The notes below the pieces were generated by a model. It saw nothing but the letters and a program-made list of their open reading frames with translations. It made no database searches and had not been told where the DNA came from. Source: Pseudomonas batumici (GTDB lineage: Bacteria; Pseudomonadota; Gammaproteobacteria; Pseudomonadales; Pseudomonadaceae). From it: a DNA stretch of 64,000 nt. How positions within the stretch are numbered: position 1 is the first letter of the stretch; each line of letters opens with the position of its first letter. A program made the translations under genes and the position numbers. Of the stretch, positions 1 through 7,922 are shown one piece after another. Where the stretch lies: assembly GCF_000820515.1 (NCBI RefSeq), contig NZ_JXDG01000018.1:1-64000 (forward strand). Direction: 5' to 3'.

Positions 1-33
1 GGGTCGCGGGTTCGAGTCCCGTCCGCTGCGCCA
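1..33 (+). tRNA. tRNA-Asp, 3' part only
   Basis: The window starts inside a tRNA. What is visible is the T arm (stem GCGGG/CCCGT around TTCGAGT), the 3' acceptor strand CCGCTGCG and an encoded CCA end. This matches the 3' half of Pseudomonas tRNA-Asp as I remember it. The anticodon lies upstream of the window, so the amino-acid assignment is from recall and not read directly. Confidence 0.8.
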
Positions 34-73
34 TATTCGATGATCTGGACCACTGAACGCCAGGTCATTACAG

Positions 74-98
74 AAAGCCCGCCTTGTGCGGGCTTTTT
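74..98 (+). terminator. Rho-independent terminator after tRNA-Asp
   Basis: A GC-rich inverted repeat (AAAGCCCGC / GCGGGCTTT with a short CTTGT loop) is followed by a T run. It lies 40 bases past the tRNA CCA end and fits a terminator for the tRNA transcript. Confidence 0.8.
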
Positions 99-161
99 GT
101 CGTCTGGGGTTTGTTGAGCAGTGGAAGTCGGTTTGCCTGCGATGGTTGTGGCGAATCTCAT

Positions 162-417
162 ATCGCCATCGCCAGCAAGCCGGCTCCCACAGGATTTTTG
201 TCATCCCCCCAATCCTGTGTTCGACGCGGACCACTGTGGGAGCCGGCTTGCCGGCGATGGCGTCAGTATGGACACCGCAAGGCTCAAGGGCCCATCGCTG
301 GCAAGCCAGCCCCCACAGGATTTTTGTCATCCCCCAATCCTGTGTTCGGCGCGGACCACTGTGGGAGCCGGCTTGCCGGCGATGGCGCCCGAATGGGCGC
401 CACAAGGCTCAAGGGCC
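162..417. repeat. REP cluster with a ~125 bp tandem duplication
   Basis: This gap between the tRNA and the catalase-like gene holds four REP arms of the GCCAGCAAGCCGGCTCCCAC type in alternating orientation (about 167-192, 234-262, 292-319 and 359-388), plus a decayed arm near 121-147. The block from about 166 to 291 is repeated imperfectly at about 292-417, including the AGGATTTTTGTCATCC and CAAGGCTCAAGGGCC segments. No gene is visible. Confidence 0.85.
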
Positions 418-422
418 AGGCG

Positions 423-1559
423 CTATTGCTCGGCGTTGCGGCTGTGCCGGTAATCGCTGACCGCGTCGTACACCGCCTTGCGCAGTCGGTTGATGCCACC
501 GATCGGCCGATGTGCCTCCAGCCCATGCCAGGGACTGAACGACTGGTTGTCACACGCGATGTTCTGTTCCAGCGTGTCGAAATCCTGGGCCGGAATCCGA
601 ATCCGCGCCACGGTCTGGAATGGCGCGTCGCTCTCCTTCCACTCGATGCTGGTGTCTTCGATCGGCATGTACAAATGGGCGTTCTGCCGCTGGATCTGCA
701 AGACGAAACAGGCCGGGACGCGATCTGTGGATAGCTGCTGGATCAGGGCGCTACGGAGGAAGTTCGGCAGTTCCTGCTGCTGTTCCGGCAATGTATATTC
801 CGGGCAGCTCTGGGGATCGGGGGCCACACGGAACTTGGCGTTGTCATTGCCGAACTTGTAGGGCGAGACCGAGAAGTAGCTGGTCTGTGTCGGACTGTCC
901 GGCGCCGGCGCCAAGGTCGCCAGGGCGATGAACAGATGGCGAACCTGCCAGGTGGTCGGGTTCCAGTTCGGGAAAAACGCCATCACCCGCTTGCCTTCCG
1001 CCTGGGCATCGATGTTCTGCTGGTACTCGGCGACATCGCTGACGAAGAAGTTCGGATGGCTGAACATCACGAAGTCCTGCTCGTTGCGCCCTTGTTGCCC
1101 CGGCAACAGTTGCTTGCCCGGGACGTCGAGCAGCTTGAGCGCCATGCCACGGGCGTCGCGAATACTGTCGAACTGCGGATAGGCGTTGCCATTGGACATT
1201 CGTATCAACGCCTGCCAGGTCTTGCCCGGTTCGGCAAACACGCCCTGGCGCAGATCCGCGCTCAGGTCGGCGGGGACCTGGACTTCGGCCTTTACGCAGC
1301 CGTGGGCCTTGGCATGGGCATCGCGCAGGTAGCGGGTGCTCTCGCGATGCCGGTCGACGACGCGTATGGCGGTCTGGATGATGGCCTGGGTCCTGGCCGA
1401 TTCACCGGGTGGAATCTGTTCCTCGGCGGACACCGGGCCACTCTGGCGCCAGGCGTACCAGCCGCTGGCCAGGGCCCACCCCACCAGCCCGAGACCGATC
1501 AGGATCAGCAGGCTCTTGCCCAGAAAGGCGCCGAGGCGCAGCCAGAGTCGGGTCAGCAT
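423..1559 (-). CDS. Catalase-family haem protein, membrane-anchored
   Basis: 378 residues. One hydrophobic segment at about residues 14-33 suggests an inner-membrane anchor or uncleaved signal, with the rest in the periplasm. The remainder resembles the SrpA-like branch of the catalase superfamily: a histidine in the AHGC stretch near residue 87, the RMSNGNAYPQFDS region, the DARGMALKLL motif and the FVMFSHPNFFV stretch. It is shorter than classical catalases (about 480 residues). It lies 37 bp downstream of a di-haem cytochrome gene on the same strand, so the two are probably co-transcribed. Activity is unknown: members of this branch can be peroxidases or fatty-acid hydroperoxide enzymes rather than true catalases. 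Confidence 0.75.
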   Translation of the reverse strand: MLTRLWLRLGAFLGKSLLILIGLGLVGWALASGWYAWRQSGPVSAEEQIPPGESARTQAIIQTAIRVVDRHRESTRYLRDAHAKAHGCVKAEVQVPADLSADLRQGVFAEPGKTWQALIRMSNGNAYPQFDSIRDARGMALKLLDVPGKQLLPGQQGRNEQDFVMFSHPNFFVSDVAEYQQNIDAQAEGKRVMAFFPNWNPTTWQVRHLFIALATLAPAPDSPTQTSYFSVSPYKFGNDNAKFRVAPDPQSCPEYTLPEQQQELPNFLRSALIQQLSTDRVPACFVLQIQRQNAHLYMPIEDTSIEWKESDAPFQTVARIRIPAQDFDTLEQNIACDNQSFSPWHGLEAHRPIGGINRLRKAVYDAVSDYRHSRNAEQ

Positions 1560-1596
1560 GTAGGCTTCCTTTTAACGTGAGCACTAAGGGTGGGGG

Positions 1597-3411
1597 TCAT
1601 GGCAGTTGCGCCTCCAGCGGGCCGCCCAATACCTTCAGGTATTCGAGCAGGGCCCAGCGTTCTTCGGGCTGCAACAGACGACCGATCACGCCATTGCCAC
1701 GCTTGCCGGTGCGGAATTCGTGACCGCTGTTGTGATTGCCGCTGATGCGGGTGTCGTACAGGAAGCCATTGGGGAAGGCTTCCGGGCGATAACCCAGGTG
1801 ACGCGGATCGTATTCGAAGGTGCCGCGATAGAAGGTGCTGGGGCGTTCGTCCTGGGGCGAGAGCAGTTGATACAGCGAAGGCACCGAACCGTTGTGCAGG
1901 AACGGCGAGGTGGCCCACACGCCGGCCAGCGGCCGGGCCTTGTAGGCGCGTTGCTCGAGTACGCCGATGGGCAGGCCGAAGCCATCCATCGCCGGCCGCT
2001 CTTCAGGCGTGACCTTGGCTTCGCGATAGGCGCGCTCTTCGACGAAGGCGGTGACGTAGGCCAGGCCCTTGGCCACCGACAGTTGTGTCATGTCCAATGG
2101 CTTGTCGGGCGTGGGATGCAGATGGACCGGCAGTTTCGCCAGTTCCGCCGGGTCCCATTGCAGTGAACTCAGGTCGTAACGATTGTCGGCGATGTTGTTG
2201 GCGGTATTGGGGTCGGTACCAATCGCCGCGAGCGGGATGGAGACCAGGTGTTTCACCGGGCGACCGTTCTCCGAGGTGACCGGGGGCACATGGCAGCCGG
2301 CGCAGTTCTCGGCGAACAGCCCGCGGCCCTTGGCGGCCAGCGCCAGGTCGACCTTGCCGAACAGGTCCTCCGGCCAACTGGGCGGCTGGAGGTGCTTGAG
2401 GGTTTCCTCGATTCGCTGCAGGTCGCGCACGCGCACGCCGGAAGGGTAGCGGTCCGCACCTTGCAGCGGCTGGCCATTGGCGTCGAAGAAGTTCAGGGGC
2501 GCGCCGACCCCCAGGGCTTCGCCGATATTGCGCGCCATGGGCTGCTGGGCCGAGGCGGTCCACTGCACCCAGTCGAAGGTCCAGATGTCCCAGAGCTGCG
2601 GGTAATCCACGGGGGCGTTGGCGACGCGGTAGTTCTTCTCGGAAAGGGCATCGCCGAAGCTGGCATTGGCGATTCGCCCGAAGGCGTCGGTGCGGCCCGG
2701 GCCTTCCTCGGTCGGATAGAGGCCGCGATGGGTATCGTTCCAGGCCACCCGCAGGAAGGTGTCCAGCGACTGCTTGAAGTCCGTGCGCAACTGGTCGTAC
2801 TGGGCGTCATAGTCGTCACCCAGGACATTGTGGGCAAAGCGCTTGAATTTCCAGGGGTTGTAATAGGTGGCGGCCAGGCTCGCCACCAGGGCCTGGCCGA
2901 AACTGCCGCCGCGCAGCGTCGGCACGCTGGAAGGCAGCACATGCTGGGCCGAGCCGCCGTCGATCCGCAATGCCTGGTCCTTGTAGCGCAATTCGCCGGT
3001 ATGGCAGGCCGCACAGGTGATATCCAGATACTGCTCGTGGCTGCCGGGGTCCTGATGACGGGCGAAACCCACCGGCAGGTTGCCGGGGTTGTCCGCGCTC
3101 GCCTTGCGCTGGGGGTCGATCAGGAAGCCGAAGCGCGCCAGATATTCGGGTTCGGCAAAGCGCTGTTCGGAAAACGGCAGCTCCAGGGCGGTGAACCACT
3201 CATAGCGCAGGCCTTTGACCTGTGTGCCCTGCGGTGTGTAGTAGTAGGTCTGGCGATCGGCTTCGCTCCATTGCTCCAGATAGCGCACCTGGGCCGGTAC
3301 GTAAGCCGGTAGTTTCGGATTGACGACGTAGTACAGGAGCACCGCGATGCCGAGGCAAAGCAGGAGAGTCGTTGCCAGTAATACACGGTAAAAAATGCGC
3401 AAGATCACCAT
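1597..3411 (-). CDS. Di-haem c-type cytochrome, RoxA/peroxidase-like
   Basis: 604 residues with an N-terminal hydrophobic segment (about residues 8-28) acting as anchor or signal. Two covalent haem-binding motifs are visible, CAACH near residue 133 and CAGCH near residue 375, with a long insert between them. This spacing and length fit the di-haem cytochrome c peroxidase / rubber-oxygenase RoxA-RoxB-like group rather than short bacterial CcpA peroxidases (about 330 residues). The protein should act in the periplasm. It is followed by the catalase-like gene on the same strand, pointing to a joint role in peroxide or lipid-hydroperoxide chemistry. That role is inference; the haem motifs are read directly. 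Confidence 0.75.
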   Translation of the reverse strand: MVILRIFYRVLLATTLLLCLGIAVLLYYVVNPKLPAYVPAQVRYLEQWSEADRQTYYYTPQGTQVKGLRYEWFTALELPFSEQRFAEPEYLARFGFLIDPQRKASADNPGNLPVGFARHQDPGSHEQYLDITCAACHTGELRYKDQALRIDGGSAQHVLPSSVPTLRGGSFGQALVASLAATYYNPWKFKRFAHNVLGDDYDAQYDQLRTDFKQSLDTFLRVAWNDTHRGLYPTEEGPGRTDAFGRIANASFGDALSEKNYRVANAPVDYPQLWDIWTFDWVQWTASAQQPMARNIGEALGVGAPLNFFDANGQPLQGADRYPSGVRVRDLQRIEETLKHLQPPSWPEDLFGKVDLALAAKGRGLFAENCAGCHVPPVTSENGRPVKHLVSIPLAAIGTDPNTANNIADNRYDLSSLQWDPAELAKLPVHLHPTPDKPLDMTQLSVAKGLAYVTAFVEERAYREAKVTPEERPAMDGFGLPIGVLEQRAYKARPLAGVWATSPFLHNGSVPSLYQLLSPQDERPSTFYRGTFEYDPRHLGYRPEAFPNGFLYDTRISGNHNSGHEFRTGKRGNGVIGRLLQPEERWALLEYLKVLGGPLEAQLP

Positions 3412-3669
3412 CCTTGTCGAGTTGTTTCCTTCTTATGCCTGAGCCATTGCCTGGTATCAAGTGGCCATGATGGCCGTGACTACTGGCCCGTGGCGCCACA
3501 GCCGGATCAGGACAGACGTAAGCAGACTGTCAGGGTTTTGTAAAATGCGCCAAACACCTGAACTTATTGGCGGTTTGAGCCTCTCATGCCGGTAGCCATT
3601 GGTCGTGGCGGCCTGATAAGCTCGCGGCTTTATACGATTGCCCTTTAGGCGCATGAACAAGGAAATAGC

Positions 3670-4383
3670 ATGAAACAGCATCGGTTGGCGGCGGCGGTGG
3701 CCCTGGTTGGCCTGGTACTTGCGGGCTGCGACTCGCATTCCAGCGTAGAGCTGAAAACCCCGGCGCAAAAAGCTTCCTACGGCATCGGCCTGAACATGGG
3801 CAAGAGCCTGGCCCAGGAAGGCATGGATGATCTGGATTCCAAGGCCGTGGCCCAGGGCATCGAAGATGCCGTCGGCAAGAAGCCACAGAAGCTCAAGGAC
3901 GACGAACTGGTCGAAGCCTTTGCCGCTCTGCAGAAACGTGCCGAAGAGCGCATGGCCAAGCTGAGCGAAGAGTCGGCGGCTGCCGGCAAGAAATTCCTCG
4001 AGGAAAACGCCAAGAAGCCAGGTGTCGTGACCACCGCTTCGGGCCTGCAGTATGAAGTCATCAAGAAAGCCGATGGTCCTCAGCCCAAGCCGACCGACGT
4101 GGTGACCGTTCACTACACCGGCAAGCTGACCAACGGCACCACCTTCGACAGCTCCGTGGATCGCGGCAGCCCCATCGACCTGCCGGTCAGCGGTGTGATT
4201 CCAGGCTGGGTCGAAGGCCTGCAACTGATGCACGTCGGCGAGAAGTACAAGCTGTACATCCCGAGCGACCTGGCCTACGGCGCACAAAGCCCAAGCCCGG
4301 CGATCCCGGCCAACTCGGTTCTGGTCTTCGACCTGGAACTGCTGGCCATCAAGGATCAGGCCAAGGAAGGCGCTGCCAAGTAA
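3670..4383 (+). CDS. FKBP-type peptidyl-prolyl isomerase, lipoprotein
   Basis: 237 residues. A signal peptide ends in a lipobox (LVLAGC, Cys near residue 19), so the protein is probably lipid-anchored. Residues about 30-125 form the helical FKBP_N dimerisation region (Mip/FkpA type) and residues about 135-235 the FKBP catalytic domain, with VHYTGKL, TFDSS, GVIPGW and YGAQ signatures. It should catalyse proline isomerisation and chaperone envelope proteins. An AAGGAAAT ribosome-binding site precedes the ATG and a strong terminator follows. The gene stands alone, with the di-haem cytochrome gene divergent from it. Confidence 0.9.
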   Translation: MKQHRLAAAVALVGLVLAGCDSHSSVELKTPAQKASYGIGLNMGKSLAQEGMDDLDSKAVAQGIEDAVGKKPQKLKDDELVEAFAALQKRAEERMAKLSEESAAAGKKFLEENAKKPGVVTTASGLQYEVIKKADGPQPKPTDVVTVHYTGKLTNGTTFDSSVDRGSPIDLPVSGVIPGWVEGLQLMHVGEKYKLYIPSDLAYGAQSPSPAIPANSVLVFDLELLAIKDQAKEGAAK

Positions 4384-4397
4384 GGCGCGCGCTCAGC

Positions 4398-4423
4398 ACA
4401 ACGCCCCGTTATCGGGGCGTTGT
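4398..4423 (+). terminator. Terminator after the FKBP gene
   Basis: A perfect 11-bp stem (ACAACGCCCCG / CGGGGCGTTGT) with a TTAT loop starts 15 bp after the stop codon. The T tract is short, so it is strong as a hairpin but not a textbook intrinsic terminator. Confidence 0.75.
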
Positions 4424-4625
4424 CGTTTCTGAGGGTTGTAAGCTGTAAGAAAACGAACATCTACAGGCAGGTATAGTCTTAACATTCGGCTAATCGGCCT
4501 AATCGTAGACTGATGCCAAGTCAATGAAATAATGGCTTTTTTTCAGTGAGTAAAAAACGCCCGATCTGAGTTGGGCCCTTGTAAAGCGGGGCTTTCAGCG
4601 TTGAAAAGTGGCTCTGTTCACAAGG

Positions 4626-4648
4626 TTATCCACAAGATGTGTGGATAA
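4626..4648. promoter_or_regulatory. Inverted pair of perfect DnaA boxes
   Basis: TTATCCACA at 4626-4634 and its exact reverse complement TGTGGATAA at 4640-4648 face each other across 5 bp, with the symmetry extending to AGG/CCT outside. Both match the consensus high-affinity DnaA box with no mismatch. The pair lies 44 bp upstream of the DUF1232 start codon, in the 308-bp gap after the FKBP gene. Nothing else recognisable fills that gap apart from the FKBP terminator. Confidence 0.75.
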
Positions 4649-4691
4649 CCTCGCACGGCTTTTCAGTGAAGAGAGGGGGAGTGGAGTGATC

Positions 4692-5147
4692 ATGAAAGCA
4701 CCCTGGAGTTTCGTCCGCTTCCTGCCCTTGGCGCAACGGCTGTTGCTGCGTGGCCGCCTGCCGGCGCTGTTGTTCGCCGTGGCGAGCAAAAGCGCCCTTC
4801 AAGGCGCCCGGCTGGGCAAGCTCAAGGAGGACCTGAAACTGCTGCAGGTCCTGTGCCTGGCCTACTGGCGCGGTGAGTACCGGGATATCAGCGTCAAGTC
4901 GATGATCATCGTGGTGGCCGGCCTGATGTACTTCCTCAGTCCGCTCGACGCCATCCCCGATTTCATCCCGGTGTTCGGCATGCTTGACGACATCGCGGTA
5001 TTGGCCTGGGTGATGAATACCCTGGACCAGGAACTGAGTGCTTTCCGGCTCTGGCTCGAACGCCAGGCGCCGGAACGGCTGCGGGCGATCGAGCAACTGC
5101 CGGACACGCCCGGGCAGTTGCAACTGCAACGTCACGAAAAGGACTGA
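4692..5147 (+). CDS. YkvA-family (DUF1232) membrane protein
   Basis: 151 residues from the ATG chosen here; a purine-rich GAGAGGGGGAGTGG stretch precedes it. The core holds the DUF1232 signature SPLDAIPDFIPVFGMLDD, with a hydrophobic segment (IIVVAGLMYFLSPLDAIP) inserted around residues 72-90 and a second around LDDIAVLAWVM. The family is widespread, small and of unknown function. An upstream start at 4608 is open in frame but would run through the DnaA-box region, so I prefer 4692. Confidence 0.8.
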   Translation: MKAPWSFVRFLPLAQRLLLRGRLPALLFAVASKSALQGARLGKLKEDLKLLQVLCLAYWRGEYRDISVKSMIIVVAGLMYFLSPLDAIPDFIPVFGMLDDIAVLAWVMNTLDQELSAFRLWLERQAPERLRAIEQLPDTPGQLQLQRHEKD

Positions 5148-5259
5148 AGCCGATCCGTTTCCTTGAAGAACAACACACTAGCGACCTTGGCGGCTGTTAA
5201 GATTAAGCTACAAGGAAAGCGCCGACTTGCTATGTGTAAAAGTCCTACGGGGTGTGGTA

Positions 5260-5601
5260 ATGGATCTTCAAATAATTACACGTGACGGCGAACCGGAATA
5301 TGCGGTTCTGCCTTGGGCTCAGTATCAATCGTTACTCAAGGCTGCCGGTTTGAGCAGCCCGCAACCTTCGCAATCTCCCCCTGCCAGCCCGGCGCCAGCG
5401 GTCGATGCCTTACCGGCGTTCGAGCAGTTGCGCAGCCTGCGCGAAGCCAAGGGCCTGGCGGTCGAGACCCTGGCGCGTACGGTGGGTATCAGCCCTTCGT
5501 ATCTGGGCCTGATCGAAAGCGGTGAGCGCGAGCCTGATGCTGCGATTCGTCGCAGCCTGGCCTGGGAGTTGGGTGTGGCTGGCTGGAGGGACGCATCGTG
5601 A
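5260..5601 (+). CDS. XRE-family regulator with Phd-like N-terminus
   Basis: 113 residues from the ATG at 5260; an in-frame TTG at 5227 is less likely. Residues about 1-30 (MDLQIITRDGEPEYAVLPWAQY) look like the N-terminal strand-helix of Phd/YefM-type antitoxins. A proline/serine-rich linker follows, then a helix-turn-helix of the XRE type at about 55-105 (LRSLREAKGLAVETLARTVGIS, SYLGLIESGEREP). It overlaps the next gene by 4 bp, so the two are translationally coupled. It is probably a DNA-binding regulator; the target is unknown. Confidence 0.7.
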   Translation: MDLQIITRDGEPEYAVLPWAQYQSLLKAAGLSSPQPSQSPPASPAPAVDALPAFEQLRSLREAKGLAVETLARTVGISPSYLGLIESGEREPDAAIRRSLAWELGVAGWRDAS

Positions 5602-5969
5602 GCGTGCGCATCAGTCGTCAGCACTGGGACGGACTGCTGGGCGAGCTCGACCAGGCGCGTCGCCAGCGTCATCTGTTGACCTATCGCGCCTTGCTGGAGC
5701 GCTTGCAGTTGCCTAGCCCGGCCATGCAAACCCTGACGGCGGCGCTGGAGCACCTGGCGGCCCTGGATGCCAAGGCCGAACAGCCGCTGCGCAGCTCCCT
5801 GGTAATCAGCCAGGGCGCGAGCCGCTTGCCGCGTACCGGTTTCTTCGAGTGTGTCGAGCGTCTGGGGCGCTTTTCCGGCCCGTCCGACGGCGTGGCGGCG
5901 GCGTCCTGGCATGCGTCGGAAGTGGTGCGGGTGTTCGAGTACGATTACCCGGAGTCGGCCGAGGCCTGA
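5598..5969 (+). CDS. Conserved hypothetical protein coupled to XRE gene
   Basis: 123 residues starting at a GTG that overlaps the upstream stop codon (GTGA). There is no signal peptide or membrane segment. The N-terminal half is helical and basic (RQRHLLTYRALLERLQLP); the C-terminal half has a conserved-looking LPRTGFFECVERLGRF stretch and an acidic end. I do not recognise a domain. It does not resemble a known toxin family, although the gene arrangement with an antitoxin-like partner is suggestive. A REP-derived hairpin follows. Confidence 0.6.
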   Translation: MSVRISRQHWDGLLGELDQARRQRHLLTYRALLERLQLPSPAMQTLTAALEHLAALDAKAEQPLRSSLVISQGASRLPRTGFFECVERLGRFSGPSDGVAAASWHASEVVRVFEYDYPESAEA

Positions 5970-5985
5970 CACGCCCCAATACCGT

Positions 5986-6015
5986 TTGTAGGAGCAGCCG
6001 GTCGACGCTCCTACA
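5986..6015. repeat. Short REP hairpin between converging genes
   Basis: TTGTAGGAGC and GCTCCTACAA are perfect inverted arms around a short centre. The element lies between the + strand hypothetical gene and the end of the - strand EAL gene. Its right arm supplies the TAG stop codon of the EAL protein. It may also serve as a bidirectional transcription end. Confidence 0.7.
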
Positions 6016-7786
6016 ATGGTTGTTCAGGTGAAGTGACTGCACAGCAGTCGATCACGTGAATGCTGTGGCCCGGCACATTCTTGGCGTGGTGCTTGGCCTG
6101 GGAGGCCAGCTCCGCCAGCTGCGCGGGGTCCAGCAGCGTGCAGGACTGCGGCTTCAGATGCACCACGCCGATGGACAGGGACAGCAGCGGGAACTCCTGG
6201 CGCTGGCCCTGCCGATTCGAGGCGATGAAGCAGCCGGCCTCCAGGTGCTCGGCGCGGTAGAAGCGCCGGCTCTGGCTCTGGAAATCCTCCAGCAACTGAT
6301 TCAGGCGCTTGCGCCAATCCTCCTCGCCCAGCACCAGCAGGAAGTCGTCGCCGCCGATATGGCCGACGAAATCCCGGCTCGGGTCGACGCGATCGTTCAG
6401 GCATTGCGCCAGGCACAGCAGGACTTCATCCCCACGACCGTAGCCATAGATATCGTTGAACGGCTTGAAACTGTCGATATCCACGTAGCAGATCACCGAC
6501 TCCCGGGCCTGTTGCAACAGCCGTGTCAGGCATTGCTGGATCGGCACGTTACCCGGCAGCAGGGTGAGCGGATTGGCATAGCGGGCTTGCTGGATCTTCA
6601 GTTCGGTAATCAGTTTCAACACATCGATGACCCGCCCCAGCCCCAGGTACCGGCCTTGGTGGGTAATGATGAAATCTTCCTCGATACGCTGCCGGGCCCG
6701 GCTGGTGATCAAGCGGCTGACCTGCTGCAGGGACTGACTCGACTCCACCGCCAGGAAGTCCTCGCTCATCAGCCGGCTGATGGGCTTGCGGGCGAACAGG
6801 TCGGTGGCAAAGGGCTTGAGCAGCACGTCCGAGAGCGAATGCCGGTGCACGATGCCGCACGGGTGGCCATGCTCGTCCAGGACGGCCAGGGAGTTGAGGT
6901 TGGCCTGGCGGCGGAAGGCTTCCAGCACGTTCGCCGTGGGGGTATCCAGGGCCACCGCCGGTTGCTCGTTGAGCAGGGCGCCGAGGTCGCTGCCTTCCTC
7001 GCTGAGGGCCGTCGGAGTGGCCTCGAGCTTGGGCAGGAGCGCGCGGGCTTCCTGCGGCGGATGTTCCTGGGGACGGCAGAGCAGATAGCCCTGGACCAGG
7101 TCGACGCCCATCTCGGTGAGCACCGCCAGTTCCTCCGGCAGCTCGATGCCCTCGGCGATCACCAGGGCCCGGGAGGCCTTGGCGATCTGCAGGATGGAGC
7201 CGACGAATTCGCGCTTGAGGGCATCCTGGTGGATACCGTCGATAAAGTGCCGGTCGATCTTCACATAGTCCGGGCGCAGCTCCGACCACAGGCGCAGGCT
7301 GGAATAGCCGGCCCCGAGATCGTCCAGGGCGATGGAAAAACCCATGGCGCGATAGTGGTGCAAGGCGTTTTGCAGCAGCTGGAAATCGTCGGTGGGGGTC
7401 TGTTCGGTGAGTTCGATCACCACGTTGCTGGGATCGATGCCGAAGTCCTGCAGCAGCTGCAATGTGCGGCCCGGCTGATGGGTCGGTTCCAGCAACGATT
7501 CCGGCGAGACGTTGAGAAAGAGTTTGCCCGGCAGTTGCTGTTCGCTGAAGCGTCGGCAGGCGCTGAGGCGGCAGAGCATTTCCAGCTCGCTGAGGCGACC
7601 GGCCTGGCGGGCCACGGCGAACAGGCTGATAGGCGAGTGCAGCGGACTGTTGGACGGCCCCCGACTGAGTGCCTCATAGCCGAGGATCCGGCGTTCGGAC
7701 AGCGAGATGATCGGTTGGAACAGGCTGTGCAGACCATTCTGAGCCAGGATTGAACTCAAGGCGTTCAGCTGTTCGGTCATGGTCAT
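6011..7786 (-). CDS. EAL-CBS-CBS-GGDEF cyclic-di-GMP protein
   Basis: 591 residues, cytoplasmic. The N-terminal EAL phosphodiesterase domain (about 15-245) keeps its key motifs: EALSR (E38), LNVSP, ELTE, DDLGAG, KIDRHF, AEGIE and QGYLLCRP. It therefore looks catalytically intact. Two CBS repeats occupy about 275-395. The C-terminal GGDEF-type domain (about 425-580) reads GGDDF at 478-482 and lacks the RxxD inhibitory site. Domain order matches P. aeruginosa PA3258, which I recall as next to prc/algO there too. Net activity is probably c-di-GMP breakdown modulated by CBS ligand binding. The start could be 7786 or the next ATG at 7780. Confidence 0.88.
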   Translation of the reverse strand: MTMTEQLNALSSILAQNGLHSLFQPIISLSERRILGYEALSRGPSNSPLHSPISLFAVARQAGRLSELEMLCRLSACRRFSEQQLPGKLFLNVSPESLLEPTHQPGRTLQLLQDFGIDPSNVVIELTEQTPTDDFQLLQNALHHYRAMGFSIALDDLGAGYSSLRLWSELRPDYVKIDRHFIDGIHQDALKREFVGSILQIAKASRALVIAEGIELPEELAVLTEMGVDLVQGYLLCRPQEHPPQEARALLPKLEATPTALSEEGSDLGALLNEQPAVALDTPTANVLEAFRRQANLNSLAVLDEHGHPCGIVHRHSLSDVLLKPFATDLFARKPISRLMSEDFLAVESSQSLQQVSRLITSRARQRIEEDFIITHQGRYLGLGRVIDVLKLITELKIQQARYANPLTLLPGNVPIQQCLTRLLQQARESVICYVDIDSFKPFNDIYGYGRGDEVLLCLAQCLNDRVDPSRDFVGHIGGDDFLLVLGEEDWRKRLNQLLEDFQSQSRRFYRAEHLEAGCFIASNRQGQRQEFPLLSLSIGVVHLKPQSCTLLDPAQLAELASQAKHHAKNVPGHSIHVIDCCAVTSPEQPL

Positions 7787-7802
7787 GGCTGTCTCGATCG
7801 AT

Positions 7803-7854
7803 AAAAAAAGGACCGGGCATGGCCCTTTCTACAAGAGCAATGCCCAGTCCTTTA
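7803..7854 (-). terminator. Terminator of prc
   Basis: On the - strand, arms AAAGGACTGGGCAT and ATGCCCGGTCCTTT pair with one mismatch around an 18-base loop and are followed by a run of seven Ts. It lies about 70 bp beyond the prc stop codon and before the EAL gene, separating the two transcripts. Confidence 0.8.
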
Positions 7855-7922
7855 TTTCACGACAGAATGATGACTATTTGATGACGCTCAGAAGCAGCTT
7901 CACATTAAATTGCCATCATTTG

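Noticed and set aside
162..417. Possible CRISPR array
   Set aside because: Repeats alternate in orientation and match dispersed REP arms elsewhere in the window; there are no regular unique spacers and no cas genes.
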